DNA of 64,000 nucleotides from Gemmatimonadetes bacterium 13_1_40CM_69_22 (GTDB lineage Bacteria; Gemmatimonadota; Gemmatimonadetes; Gemmatimonadales; GWC2-71-9): NCBI GenBank assembly GCA_001917665.1, contig MNEL01000024.1, positions 1 to 64,000 of the forward strand, read 5' to 3'. Shown piece by piece: positions 23,330 to 31,919 of this stretch (position 1 is its first letter; each line of letters starts with the position of its first letter). The notes under the pieces were generated by a model. It saw only the letters and a program-made list of their open reading frames with translations, ran no database searches and was not told where the DNA came from. The position numbers and the translations under genes were made by a program.

Positions 23330-24042
23330 TCCCTTCGTTCGCGCTGGCGTTCGTCGCCGGGCTGCTGAGCTTTCTCTCTCCGTGCGTCTTGCCTCTCATC
23401 CCGAGCTACGTGGGATTCCTCACCGGGCTCTCGCTCGAAGCGGTCGAGGCGCGGCGCGGCACCGCGCTGGCGCACGCGCTGTGGTTCGTGGCCGGCTTCT
23501 CCCTCATCTTCACCGCCCTCGGCGCCACGGCGTCGGCACTCGGCGTGCTGCTGCTGCGCTCCCAGGTGTGGATCGGACGCATCGGCGGGGTCGTGGTCGT
23601 CCTGTTCGGTTTGTACCTGCTCGGCATCCTCCGGCCGGCGTTCCTCATGCGGGAGCGGCGGCTCGAGCTGGCCCACAAGCCGCTCGGCTATCTCGGCTCT
23701 GCGTTCGTAGGCGTCACGTTCGGCGCCGCCTGGACTCCCTGCATCGGGCCGATCCTGGGCGCGATTCTCACCCTCGCTGCCGCCCAGGCCAGCGTAGCGC
23801 ACGGCACCGCCCTGCTCGGCGTCTACGCCCTGGGGCTCGCCATCCCCTTCGTCATCACGGCGCTCGCGCTGGACCGCTTCCTCGGCTGGTTCCAGCGGTT
23901 CCGGCCCTACATCGTCTGGGTGGACCGCATCGCCGGAGCGCTGCTCGTCCTGCTGGGTATCCTCCTCGTCACCGATCGCTTCACGCTGCTCGCGGGGTGG
24001 CTGCAGGGGCTGACGCCGGAGTTTCTGAAGAGCCGGTTGTAA
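23326..24042 (+). CDS. ccdA: CcdA-type thiol:disulfide transmembrane protein
   Basis: Carries reducing equivalents across the membrane for cytochrome c maturation or periplasmic thiols. The 238-residue protein has about six membrane helices and the two conserved Cys, in [11 protein letters not shown] (helix 1) and AWTPCIGP (helix 4). No thioredoxin domain is fused. It starts at GTG overlapping pdaD, so it is probably co-transcribed with the arginine genes although unrelated in function. Confidence 0.92.
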   Translation: MIPSFALAFVAGLLSFLSPCVLPLIPSYVGFLTGLSLEAVEARRGTALAHALWFVAGFSLIFTALGATASALGVLLLRSQVWIGRIGGVVVVLFGLYLLGILRPAFLMRERRLELAHKPLGYLGSAFVGVTFGAAWTPCIGPILGAILTLAAAQASVAHGTALLGVYALGLAIPFVITALALDRFLGWFQRFRPYIVWVDRIAGALLVLLGILLVTDRFTLLAGWLQGLTPEFLKSRL

Positions 24043-24080
24043 GACGCCCCTACCCTGCCGCGAGTCTTTCCACGCTGGGT

Positions 24081-24108
24081 GTAGGGGCGCAGCATGCTGC
24101 GCCCCTAC
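24081..24108. repeat. family A palindrome, copy 4
   Basis: A perfect 28-bp inverted repeat identical to copies at 14218 and 16874, between ccdA and the lipoprotein gene. Confidence 0.9.
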
Positions 24109-24146
24109 TCGGCGCTGCATCGCCCTATCGGCGCTGCATCGCCCTA
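24109..24146. repeat. 19-bp tandem duplication linking A and B repeats
   Basis: TCGGCGCTGCATCGCCCTA occurs twice head to tail (24109-24127 and 24128-24146). A related stretch follows family A at 16902, so this is probably the linker of a composite A-B element, duplicated here. Confidence 0.8.
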
Positions 24147-24160
24147 ACGGACACCGCGCG

Positions 24161-24205
24161 TGTGCTTTAGCACAGCGTCTTGCCGAGCCCAGGCTTCAGC
24201 CTGGG
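24161..24205. repeat. family B two-hairpin repeat, copy 2
   Basis: TGTGCT/AGCACA, then GCGTCTTGCCGAG, then CCCAGGC-TTCA-GCCTGGG. It matches the copy at 40402 with few changes. Confidence 0.85.
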
Positions 24206-24225
24206 AACTTCAAGGGCCACTTTCC

Positions 24226-24260
24226 TATATTAGGGTCCAGCGAATATTGGGTCCAGCGAA
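24226..24260 (+). promoter_or_regulatory. lipoprotein gene -10 and leader direct repeats
   Basis: TATATT (24226-24231) is a plausible -10 element. It is followed by two copies of GGGTCCAGCGAA (24233-24244 and 24249-24260) spaced 16 bp apart. No good -35 is seen because the family B repeat ends in that area. The direct repeats could be an activator or repressor site. Confidence 0.4.
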
Positions 24261-24278
24261 ACCACGAGAGAGGGAATA

Positions 24279-25067
24279 ATGATCACGCTTCAGAAGCACT
24301 CCTCGCACCTCGTCGCGCTGCTGACCGCCGTGGCTTTGGCCGGGTGCGTCAAGAGCGACCAGGCGAACCAGTCGGCCGACTCCACCGCGCGCAACCTGAC
24401 GCTCGCCCCGACCGAGTCGACGGCCGCGATGAAAGACGTGCCCCCGCCCCCGACCGAGGCCGCCAAGCCCGCGCCCGAGAAAAAGACGTCCCAACCGGCG
24501 GCCAAGCCCCCGGCTCCCAAACCTGCGGCGCCGACGACGCTGACGGCTGCCGCCGGAACCCGGATGTCGCTCGCCGCGAGCGACTCGATCTCCACCCGGC
24601 AGGCGAAGGCTGGTGATGCATTCACGGCGACCGTGGGTCAGGACGTGAAGGACGCGGCAGGACGGGTTGTGATTCCGGCGGGGTCGGCAGTACAGGGAAC
24701 GATCGTCGCCGCCGAGCCGGCGCCCAATCCCAATGCGAGCGGGCAGCTCACACTCGACGTGAAGAGCGTCAGCGTGCGCGGCACCAGTTACGCCGTGGAC
24801 GCGACCGTCGAGTCGATGGACACGGTGATGAAGGGACGCGGCGTCACCAAAGCCGACGCCGCGAAGGTGGGTGGTGGGGCGGTCGCGGGGGCACTCGTCG
24901 GGAAGCTGCTCGGCAAGAACGCGAAGGGTGCCGTGATCGGGGGCGCGGTAGGCGCCGCCGCCGGTGCCGCCGCGGCGCGGGCTTCGCGCGACATCGACAT
25001 CATACTCCCCAAGGGGGCGGCGATCACCATCAAGCTGAACAAGCCGCTGACGGTGAAGCGGGCCTGA
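24279..25067 (+). CDS. lipoprotein with proline-rich linker and glycine-zipper domain
   Basis: A 262-residue lipoprotein with lipobox ALAGC near residue 22. It is followed by a Pro/Ala/Lys-rich linker (about 55-90) that may span the cell wall or periplasm. A beta-rich domain (DAFTATVGQDV, VIPAGSAVQGTI) is then followed by a glycine zipper (GGGAVAGALVGKLLG, GGAVGAAAGAA) and a final strand. Similar layouts occur in envelope proteins of the YMGG/TraB-like type. Function is unknown. GAGAGAGGGA precedes the ATG. Confidence 0.8.
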   Translation: MITLQKHSSHLVALLTAVALAGCVKSDQANQSADSTARNLTLAPTESTAAMKDVPPPPTEAAKPAPEKKTSQPAAKPPAPKPAAPTTLTAAAGTRMSLAASDSISTRQAKAGDAFTATVGQDVKDAAGRVVIPAGSAVQGTIVAAEPAPNPNASGQLTLDVKSVSVRGTSYAVDATVESMDTVMKGRGVTKADAAKVGGGAVAGALVGKLLGKNAKGAVIGGAVGAAAGAAAARASRDIDIILPKGAAITIKLNKPLTVKRA

Positions 25068-25070
25068 TGG

Positions 25071-25098
25071 TTGGGGGCGCGGCACGCCGCGCCCCTAC
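25071..25098. repeat. family A palindrome, degenerate copy 5
   Basis: Same length and layout as family A (TTGGGGGCGCGGCA half-site with CCGCGCCCCTAC). Substitutions in one arm are matched in the other (GCGCGGCACGCCGCGC core). It lies just after the lipoprotein stop, between convergent genes. Confidence 0.75.
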
Positions 25099-25105
25099 GG
25101 GAAAT

Positions 25106-26908
25106 TCAATACCCTACCGCCCCGCCGCCGCGCCGGGGATCGGCTACCCCGACCCAGCCGGCGGCGGTTCGTTCGATGGCCGCGATGTCGCCCATCCGGC
25201 CCCGCTCGCGCAGCTCGTAGCCCATCGCCTTGAGACGCTCGATCGCGGTCTGGGAGAGACCGCCCCGCTCGTAGAAGACCACGTCCGGGAGCGCCTGCTG
25301 GTGCACGCGCGGGGCAGCCACCGCGTCCGCCAGTGACATACCGTGGTCCACCACGTTCACGATCACCTGATACACGCTGTTGATGATGGTCGGGCCGCCG
25401 GGCGTCCCCAGCACCATGAACAGACGGCCGTCTCGTCCCAGTACGATCGACGGCGTCATCGCCGACAGCATGCGCTTCCCCGGCGCGATGGCGTTGGCGT
25501 CGCCCTGGATCAGCCCGTACATGTTCGGCTTCCCGGGCGCGGTCGTGAAGTCATCCATCTCGTTGTTCAAGAGGAATCCCGCGCCCGCGACGGTGACCGC
25601 GCTGCCGAAGCCCCCGTTCAAGGTGGTGGTGACCGCGGCCGCGTTGCCGTCGGCGTCGACGATGGAGTAATGCGTCGTCTCAGTGCCCTCGTTCCCCGAT
25701 GTTGTGACCGGCGGCGTGGGCGTCGCGTGGTCCGGCAGGATCTGGGCGCGCAGCTCCGCGGCGTACGACTTCGACAGCAGCCGCTCGAGCGGCATGTCGA
25801 CGAAGTCCGGGTCGCCGAGCCAGTGGTTGCGGTCCATGAAGGCGCGCCGCATCGCCTCGGCCTCGAGGTGGACGTAGCCCGGGCTGCCGAACGGGGGCAG
25901 CGTATCGTAGCCCTCCATGATGTTCAGGATCTCGCCCAGCGTGACGCCGCCCGAGCTCGCGGGCGGCATCGAGTAGATGGTGTAGCCACGATAGGTGATC
26001 TCGATGGGGGTGCGCCACTTCGGCGTATAGCCCTTGAGGTCGTCCTTGGAGATGAGCCCGTGGCCGCGCTGCATATCGGCGACGATCAGGTCCGCGACCT
26101 GGCCGGTGTAGAACACGCCTGGTCCGGAGTCCGCGATGAGCTGCAGCGTGTGCGCGAGGTCGGGTTGGTGGAACCTCGTGCCGGGCGCAGGCGCATGGCC
26201 GTCCACCAGGAACTGCTGCGCGGACGCCGGGAACAGCGCCAGCCGCTCCGCCTCTTCCGCGATCGATCGGCTGCGCGCGGCGTCGAGGGTGTGCTCGCGG
26301 GCGAGCCGGATCGCCGGAGCGAGCAGCTTCGCCCAGGGCAGGCGTCCGGCACTCTTCCACGCCTCGTACATCCCGGCCACGCTGCCTGGAACGCCCGAGG
26401 CGAGGTGGCCCGTGAGGCTTTGCTGGGTCGGGTTCCCTGTCGAGTCGACGTACATGCCGCCCGTCGCTTTGCCCGGCGCCGTCTCGCGGTAGTCCAGCGC
26501 GCGCACGCGACCGGTCGTGTCGCGGTAGACGATGAACCCGCCGCCGCCGAGGTTGCCCGCCTCGGGGAGCACGACCGCGAGCGCGAACCCGACCGCCACC
26601 GCGGCGTCGACGGCGTTGCCGCCCTGTTTGATGATCTCGATCCCGACGTGGCTCGCGACCGGATGACCCGACACCACCATGGCGCGGGGGCCGGACACTG
26701 CGACGCCCTTGCCGGCGAGTGACCACGTCTCGGGGATGATCGGCCGGCCGGTGACGATCGCGTCGACGCGCGCGCCCGGAGCCGTGGGGTGGTCGGCCGG
26801 CGCGGCGGCGGCAGGCGGCGGCGCGGGGATCGTCTCGGGCGGCCGCGTGCCGCCGCAGGCGGCGAGCAGGGCGAGGGCGGCGGGGGCAGCAAGCGGGATC
26901 TGGCGCAT
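25106..26908 (-). CDS. ggt: gamma-glutamyltransferase, lipoprotein form
   Basis: Ntn hydrolase that cleaves gamma-glutamyl amides such as glutathione, 600 residues. The precursor self-cleaves before Thr in ETTHYSIVD (near residue 412). Further signatures are GGNAVDAAVA, GGGGFIVYRD, GFLLNNEMDDF and the glycine pair in GTPGGPTI. The N-terminus is a lipoprotein signal with lipobox LLAAC, so it is exported. ATG 26908 gives that signal directly; the track start lies 18 codons upstream and crosses the operator. It is divergent from murQ. Confidence 0.94.
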   Translation of the reverse strand: MRQIPLAAPAALALLAACGGTRPPETIPAPPPAAAAPADHPTAPGARVDAIVTGRPIIPETWSLAGKGVAVSGPRAMVVSGHPVASHVGIEIIKQGGNAVDAAVAVGFALAVVLPEAGNLGGGGFIVYRDTTGRVRALDYRETAPGKATGGMYVDSTGNPTQQSLTGHLASGVPGSVAGMYEAWKSAGRLPWAKLLAPAIRLAREHTLDAARSRSIAEEAERLALFPASAQQFLVDGHAPAPGTRFHQPDLAHTLQLIADSGPGVFYTGQVADLIVADMQRGHGLISKDDLKGYTPKWRTPIEITYRGYTIYSMPPASSGGVTLGEILNIMEGYDTLPPFGSPGYVHLEAEAMRRAFMDRNHWLGDPDFVDMPLERLLSKSYAAELRAQILPDHATPTPPVTTSGNEGTETTHYSIVDADGNAAAVTTTLNGGFGSAVTVAGAGFLLNNEMDDFTTAPGKPNMYGLIQGDANAIAPGKRMLSAMTPSIVLGRDGRLFMVLGTPGGPTIINSVYQVIVNVVDHGMSLADAVAAPRVHQQALPDVVFYERGGLSQTAIERLKAMGYELRERGRMGDIAAIERTAAGWVGVADPRRGGGAVGY

Positions 26909-26913
26909 GCTGA

Positions 26914-26953
26914 ATTGTGCACGTTGACCCGAGTTTGGGTCAACGCCTAACTT
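26914..26953. promoter_or_regulatory. divergent ggt/murQ promoters sharing one inverted repeat
   Basis: GTTGACCC-N6-GGGTCAAC (26923-26944) is a perfect 8-bp inverted repeat. On the plus strand TTGACC-N17-TAACTT points to murQ. On the minus strand TTGACC-N18-CACAAT points to ggt, with its -10 ending 5 bases before the ggt ATG. Both -35 hexamers lie in the repeat arms, so one bound protein could control both genes. Confidence 0.6.
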
Positions 26954-26973
26954 GGGGGCCACCCGACACCCTC

Positions 26974-27903
26974 ATGACCGCCCCCGACTTCCTCGACCCG
27001 CGTCTCACCGAGCAGCGGAACCCCCGCACCGAGCGCATCGACGTCGCCGCGACCCTGGAGATCGTCGACCTGATCAACGCCGAGGACGCCACGGTTGCGG
27101 CGGCGGTGCGCGCCGTGCGCGCCGAGATCGCGCGGGCGATCGACCTCGTGGTCGAGGCATTCAAGCACGGTGGGCGGTTGGTCTACGTGGGGGCGGGCAC
27201 ATCGGGCCGGCTCGGCGTGCTCGACGCGAGTGAATGCCCGCCGACGTTCGGTACGCCGCCCGACATGGTGGTGGGGGTGATCGCCGGGGGCTCCCCGGCG
27301 TTGGTGAAGAGCAGTGAAGGCGCCGAGGACGACGTAAACGCGGGGATGGCGGCGATGGACCAGGCGCGGGTGGCGCCCGCGGACTTCGTCCTCGGCATCG
27401 CGGCGAGCGGCACGACACCGTTCGTCCGCGCCGCACTGTCCCGCGCCCAAACCATCGGCGCGGCGACCGGGCTCCTCTCGTGCTCCGATCCGCCGCAGGT
27501 GCTGGCGGAAACCTGCGACGTGCTGATCCTCCCCAAGGTCGGCCCCGAGGCGCTCACGGGGTCCACCCGCATGAAGGCGGGGACCGCGACCAAGCTCGTG
27601 CTCAATACTCTCTCGACCGCCGCGATGATCCGACAGGGGCGTGCGTACGGCAACCTGATGGTGGACTTGATGGCGTGGAGCGACAAGCTGCGGGACCGCG
27701 GGGAGCGCATCGTCATGGAATGCGGCGGCGTCGACCGCCCGGCGGCGCGCCGCGCGATCGAGGCCGCCGAGGGCAGCGTCAAGCTGGCGATCGTGATGGT
27801 GAAGCGGCGCGTGGGCAAGGCCGAGGCCGAACGGCTGCTCGAGCAGGCGGGTGGGTTCGTGCGCCGGGCGGCCGGCGACCCGCCGGCCGTGCGCCCGCGG
27901 TGA
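26974..27903 (+). CDS. murQ: N-acetylmuramic acid 6-phosphate etherase
   Basis: Cleaves the lactyl ether of MurNAc-6-P to GlcNAc-6-P in murein recycling. The 309-residue SIS-fold protein has the family signature GAGTSGRLGVLDASECPPTF at about 72-91, plus GIAASGTTPFV and STRMKAGTATK. ATG 26974 is chosen because TEQRNPRTERID follows; upstream track sequence runs across the operator. It is first in an operon with anmK and nagZ (GTGA overlaps). Confidence 0.95.
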   Translation: MTAPDFLDPRLTEQRNPRTERIDVAATLEIVDLINAEDATVAAAVRAVRAEIARAIDLVVEAFKHGGRLVYVGAGTSGRLGVLDASECPPTFGTPPDMVVGVIAGGSPALVKSSEGAEDDVNAGMAAMDQARVAPADFVLGIAASGTTPFVRAALSRAQTIGAATGLLSCSDPPQVLAETCDVLILPKVGPEALTGSTRMKAGTATKLVLNTLSTAAMIRQGRAYGNLMVDLMAWSDKLRDRGERIVMECGGVDRPAARRAIEAAEGSVKLAIVMVKRRVGKAEAERLLEQAGGFVRRAAGDPPAVRPR

Positions 27904-28948
27904 CGAGCTGCCTCGCCGTCGGAGTGATGTCGGGCACGTCGCTCGACGGCGTCTCCACGGCGCTCGTGCGGCTGAGCGACGCTCCCCTCGAGGCCCAGCT
28001 GGTCGCCTTCCGCCAGGAGCCCTACGCCGCGCCGGAGCGCGGCCAGATCGTCGACGCCATCGCGCGCGGCGGCTCGAAGGATCTCGCGCTGCTCCATGTC
28101 GCGCTCGGCGAGCGCTTCGCCGGCGCGATCCTCCAGCTCCTCGCCGGAACCAAGACCACACCCAAGGACCTGGCGTTCGTCGCCTCGCATGGTCAGACGA
28201 TCTGGCACGAGCCCGGCCGCGCCACGCTGCAGCTCGGAGATCCGGCGGTGATCGCCGAGCGCGTGGGTGTACGGGTGGTGAGCGACTTTCGCTCGCGCGA
28301 CGTGGCCGCGGGCGGGCAGGGCGCACCGCTCGTGCCGCTTGCGGACGTGATGCTGTTCGGGCATCCCGAGCGCGGCCGATTGCTGCTCAACATCGGCGGG
28401 ATTGCCAACGTCACCTGGGTGCCACGCCGGGGCATGGCCGACGGTGCCCTCGCGTTCGACACGGGGCCAGGAGTGGCGGTGATCGACGCCGTGACCCGCC
28501 GCTGCTCGCCGATGCCTACTTCGCTCAGCCGCCGCCCAAGAGCACGGGGCGCGAGCGCTTCGGGATCGAGTTCGCCGACCGCCTGATCGGGCTGGTGCGG
28601 CAGGCGGGCGGCTCCGACAACGACGCCGTGGCCACCGCCACGGCGCTCACCGCCGAAACGATTGCCAGCGCGCTCGAGCGGTGGACGCCTCCCCCCACCG
28701 GCCCGGAGATCGAGCTCGTGATTTCGGGCGGCGGCGCCCGCAACCCCGTGCTCGTCGAGCTGCTCGCCACCCGCGTGCGCCCGCGGCCGGTGCTGCCGTT
28801 CGATCGGCTCTTCTTCGACGGTGAGGCGAAGGAGGCGCTGGCGTTCGCCTTCCTCGGGTTCCTGACCGTCTGCGGGAAGCCGGGCAACCTCCCGGCTGCT
28901 ACCGGAGCCCGCGGCCCGCGAGTGCTCGGCCACATCACCCCCGCGTGA
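27900..28948 (+). pseudogene. anmK: anhydro-N-acetylmuramic acid kinase, frameshifted with internal deletion
   Basis: AnmK phosphorylates and hydrates anhydro-MurNAc to MurNAc-6-P, the substrate of MurQ. The first part (frame of 27900) reads GVMSGTSLDGV, SHGQTIWHEPG, LLLNIGGIANVTW and DTGPG. Near 28495 the homology jumps frame to DAYFAQPPPKSTGRERFG, and later GGGARNP, running to 28948. The segment usually found between DTGPG and the PPPKSTGRE motif is missing roughly 20-25 residues. The first frame runs on to an aberrant end at 28586. It is either a decayed gene or a sequencing/assembly deletion. Start GTG overlaps murQ. Confidence 0.85.
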
Positions 28949-30378
28949 GCGGCTCGCTCGCCCGGCTCGTCTTCCCGGCCCTGCGGTGGCGGCACCAGAG
29001 CTTCGACCACGAGCAGGCAAAGATCGACGCCGCTCTCGCCGCCGGGGTCGGCGGGTTCATCATCTTCGGCGGGACGCGCGCGACGGTCACCGCGCTCACG
29101 GGTGAGCTGCGGCGCCAGGCGGGGCGCCCGCTGTTGCTCGGCGCTGATCTCGAGCGGGGGGTCGCCCAGCAGGTGCAGGGGCTCACCGAGCTGCCGCCAC
29201 CCGCCGCGCTCGGCTACCTGGCCGACCTCGACGCGACGCGCGGCTGCGGCGTGATCACCGGATCCGAGGCGCGGTCGGTCGGGATCAACTGGGCGTTCGC
29301 GCCCGTGTGCGACCTGGACTTGGAGGCCAAGAACCCAATCGTGCAGACCCGCTCGTTCGGCGCGGATCCGATGCGCGCCGGCGAACACGCGGCCGTCTGG
29401 ATCCGCGGGCTGCAAGAGCACGGTGTGTTGGGCTGCGCAAAGCACTACCCGGGCCACGGCCGCACGACGCGAGATTCACACGAGACCCTGCCACTGGTCA
29501 CGACGCCCGCTGCCGTGCTGCAGCAGTTCGACGTCACGCCCTTCGAGTACGCGATCCGGGCAGGCGTGGGGAGCGTGATGACCGCGTTCGTGGCGTTCCC
29601 CGCGTGGGACGCATCGGGTCGGGCGGCGAGCTTCTCGCCCGACATACTCGGCTATCTCCGCGACCCGCTCAACTTTGCCGGGCTGGTCGTGACGGATGCG
29701 CTGATCATGGCCGGCGCCAGTGCGGCGCAGCCGATCCCCGCTGCCACTGTCACGGCGGTCGCGGCCGGGTGCGACGCGCTCCTGTACGTGGAGGACGTCC
29801 GCAGCGTGATCGCGGCGCTGGACCGAGCGATCGGGTCCGACATCCCCACGGCCCGCGCGGACGAGGCGCTGGCGCGCTACCAAGCCGCCGTCGCGACGTG
29901 GGACGCGGGCGCCGACCAGGGGCTGCCCGATGTCGCGGCGCATGGCGCGTTCGCCGACGGGCTCGCCGACCGGGTGATCTATCCGCTGCGCGGGGACGCG
30001 CCCCGCATCCGCACACCCGTCACCGTGTCGATCGTGGACGACGACGTGGGCGGTCCTTACGCCGTGGGGCCGCGAGATGTGTTCACGCAGAGCCTGCGTG
30101 ACGCGGGGGTGCCCGTCGGGCAACGGGCAACGGGCAACGGGCAACGTATCATCCTGGTGTATGCAGAACCGCGTTCGTGGAAGGGGCGCGCCGATCTCGG
30201 CCGCCGCTCGCTTGCCGCGCTCCGGCGGCTGGCTCCCAGTGCCCAGCTGGTGGTGCTGTTCGGGCATCCGCGGCTCGCGCGCCAGATCCCCGGCCGGGCG
30301 CCCGTCGCGTGCTGCTGGCACGGGCAGCCGCTTATGCAACGGGCGGCAGCGCGGCGGGTCTTGAGCTGGTTGAGATGA
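28945..30378 (+). CDS. nagZ: GH3 beta-N-acetylhexosaminidase with C-terminal extension
   Basis: Removes GlcNAc from GlcNAc-anhydroMurNAc muropeptides. The 477-residue protein has the GH3 barrel with KHYPGHGRTTRDSHETLP, which includes the His-Asp general acid pair, and the nucleophile Asp in VVTDALIMAG near residue 251. It is longer than E. coli NagZ (about 340) by a C-terminal alpha/beta region. That region contains four copies of the heptamer GGGCAAC (30118-30145). No signal peptide is seen. The start GTG overlaps the anmK stop. Confidence 0.88.
   Translation: MSGSLARLVFPALRWRHQSFDHEQAKIDAALAAGVGGFIIFGGTRATVTALTGELRRQAGRPLLLGADLERGVAQQVQGLTELPPPAALGYLADLDATRGCGVITGSEARSVGINWAFAPVCDLDLEAKNPIVQTRSFGADPMRAGEHAAVWIRGLQEHGVLGCAKHYPGHGRTTRDSHETLPLVTTPAAVLQQFDVTPFEYAIRAGVGSVMTAFVAFPAWDASGRAASFSPDILGYLRDPLNFAGLVVTDALIMAGASAAQPIPAATVTAVAAGCDALLYVEDVRSVIAALDRAIGSDIPTARADEALARYQAAVATWDAGADQGLPDVAAHGAFADGLADRVIYPLRGDAPRIRTPVTVSIVDDDVGGPYAVGPRDVFTQSLRDAGVPVGQRATGNGQRIILVYAEPRSWKGRADLGRRSLAALRRLAPSAQLVVLFGHPRLARQIPGRAPVACCWHGQPLMQRAAARRVLSWLR
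30118..30145. repeat. 4 x 7-bp tandem repeat in nagZ
   Basis: GGGCAAC is repeated four times head to tail, encoding VGQRATGNGQR. Because 7 is not a multiple of 3, gain or loss of one unit would shift the frame of the last 75-80 residues. Confidence 0.9.
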
Positions 30379-30382
30379 GAAG

Positions 30383-30475
30383 AGCGTCACGCAGAGGCGT
30401 CACACAGAGCCGTGACGCAAAGACGTCCTTACGGTTCTGCGCCACGTTCCTGCGCGACGTCTCTGCGCGACGCCT
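30383..30475. repeat. imperfect long inverted repeat between convergent genes
   Basis: Left-arm units such as GCGTCACGCAGAG, GCGTCACACAGAG and CGTGACGCAAAGACGTC are matched in inverted form by TCTGCGCCACG, CTGCGCGACGTC and CTCTGCGCGACGCC on the right. It lies between the nagZ stop and the S1-protease stop and may act as a bidirectional terminator. It resembles dispersed ACGCAGAG-type repeats. Confidence 0.55.
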
Positions 30476-30476
30476 T

Positions 30477-31919
30477 TTATCTTGTAGTGACCTGGTTCAG
30501 GTAAGCGATGACCGCGGCCGCAGGAACCCCATAAATGATTTTTCCCTGCGACTCGCGATTGCCCCCGTACAGCACCGCGACGACGCGGCCCTCACGATCG
30601 AAGATCGGGCTCCCCGACGAGCCCGGCGCACCGTAGCCGTCCACCTGCACGACGTTCGACAGCACCTTGCTCACCGTGCCCACGGTGAGCGTGGGGTCCG
30701 CCACCACGGCGCTCGGGCCCTGGTGCTCCATGGGCAGGTCCTCGCCCAGCGGATAGCCCATGATGGCGACGGGGTCGCCCCGCTGCGGGCTGCTCGCGTC
30801 GCGGGCGAAGCCGAGCACGCGCGGCGTGCCGCCGCGCACGTCGACTTTCAGCACCCCGACATCCGCCGTATCGGCGACGCCGATGACCCGCCCCGGGAAC
30901 CACTGCTTCGAGCCCGAGAACTTGACGGCGATCATCAGCGGCCGGCGGTCGCCCGCTTCGCCCACGAGCACGTGCTTGTTGGTGACCAGCGTGCCCTGGG
31001 AGTCCACGGCGAACGCGGTCCCGGTGAACAACTCGACGTCGGAGTATTTGACGACGAGCAGCGCGACGGCGTCCTGATTGTTCCGCGAGATGGCGCGGTA
31101 ATCGACCGCCGCTGCGCCCGCGATGCCGCGCTGGCGCGCGGCCGCCGTGTCGAGCTGGGCACGCAGCCGCGCGACCGAGTGCACGTCGCCGCCGGAGCTC
31201 GCCGCGGCGAGCTCGCCCCGCAACCGCGCTACCTCGGCGTGCGACTCGCGCAGCGCGTCCTTGACGCTCTGCAGCTCGGACTGGAAGCGCGAGAGCAGGC
31301 GCTGGGCTTCCTGGTTCAGACTGTCGGCGCGGGCCTGGAGCCCGGCGAGCTCGCGGGCGTCGCGCGCGGCCGTCCACTGGCTCCACCCGAACCCCGTCAC
31401 CACTAGCGCCAGCAGGCCGATCAGCACCTTGGTCGTGCGCCGCAGGCGCGCCACCTCCGCCACGATGCGCACGGCAGCGCTCGACCGGCGCTCGGCCCCT
31501 GCGGGCGAGACCGCCTGGACCTGATCGCGTGACGCGGCGCTGCGCTCCGCCGGCGCGCGCGCGCTCGCCGAGACCTCATCCGCGCCTGACCCGCCTGCCC
31601 CACCGGCCGCCGCGAGCACCCGGAACTCCACCGCCGGCCCCTTCGGCCCGAAGCCGATCACATCGCCGTCCTGCAGGACCGCGTCGTCCGTGACGCGCGC
31701 GCCGTTGACGAAGGTGCCGTTCTTTGAGCCCAGGTCGCGCACGCGGAACGTCGCGCCGTGGCGCACGATGGCGGCGTGGCGCGAGGAGACGTCGAGGTCG
31801 CGCTCGGCGTCGAAGCGAACGTCCGACAGCGGGTGTCGGCCGAGCCCGATGTAGGCCTTGCGGAAGGTCTCGACCTGCCCGGCGCGCGCGCCCGAGAGGA
31901 ACTTGAACTGAGCGGTCAC
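30477..31919 (-). CDS. FHA domain-transmembrane-S1 (trypsin-like) protease
   Basis: A 480-residue fusion. An N-terminal FHA domain (about 1-100) has GLGRHPLSDV, SSRHA and GSKNGTFVN, the phosphothreonine-binding residues. A linker is followed by one membrane helix (about 178-198), a coiled coil (about 200-280) and a trypsin-like domain. That domain has His in TNKHVL, Asp in ADVGVL and Ser in GSSGSPIFD. The protease would be outside and the FHA domain inside, coupling phospho-signals to extracytoplasmic proteolysis. GTG 31919 overlaps the PP2C stop by four bases. Confidence 0.88.
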   Translation of the reverse strand: MTAQFKFLSGARAGQVETFRKAYIGLGRHPLSDVRFDAERDLDVSSRHAAIVRHGATFRVRDLGSKNGTFVNGARVTDDAVLQDGDVIGFGPKGPAVEFRVLAAAGGAGGSGADEVSASARAPAERSAASRDQVQAVSPAGAERRSSAAVRIVAEVARLRRTTKVLIGLLALVVTGFGWSQWTAARDARELAGLQARADSLNQEAQRLLSRFQSELQSVKDALRESHAEVARLRGELAAASSGGDVHSVARLRAQLDTAAARQRGIAGAAAVDYRAISRNNQDAVALLVVKYSDVELFTGTAFAVDSQGTLVTNKHVLVGEAGDRRPLMIAVKFSGSKQWFPGRVIGVADTADVGVLKVDVRGGTPRVLGFARDASSPQRGDPVAIMGYPLGEDLPMEHQGPSAVVADPTLTVGTVSKVLSNVVQVDGYGAPGSSGSPIFDREGRVVAVLYGGNRESQGKIIYGVPAAAVIAYLNQVTTR

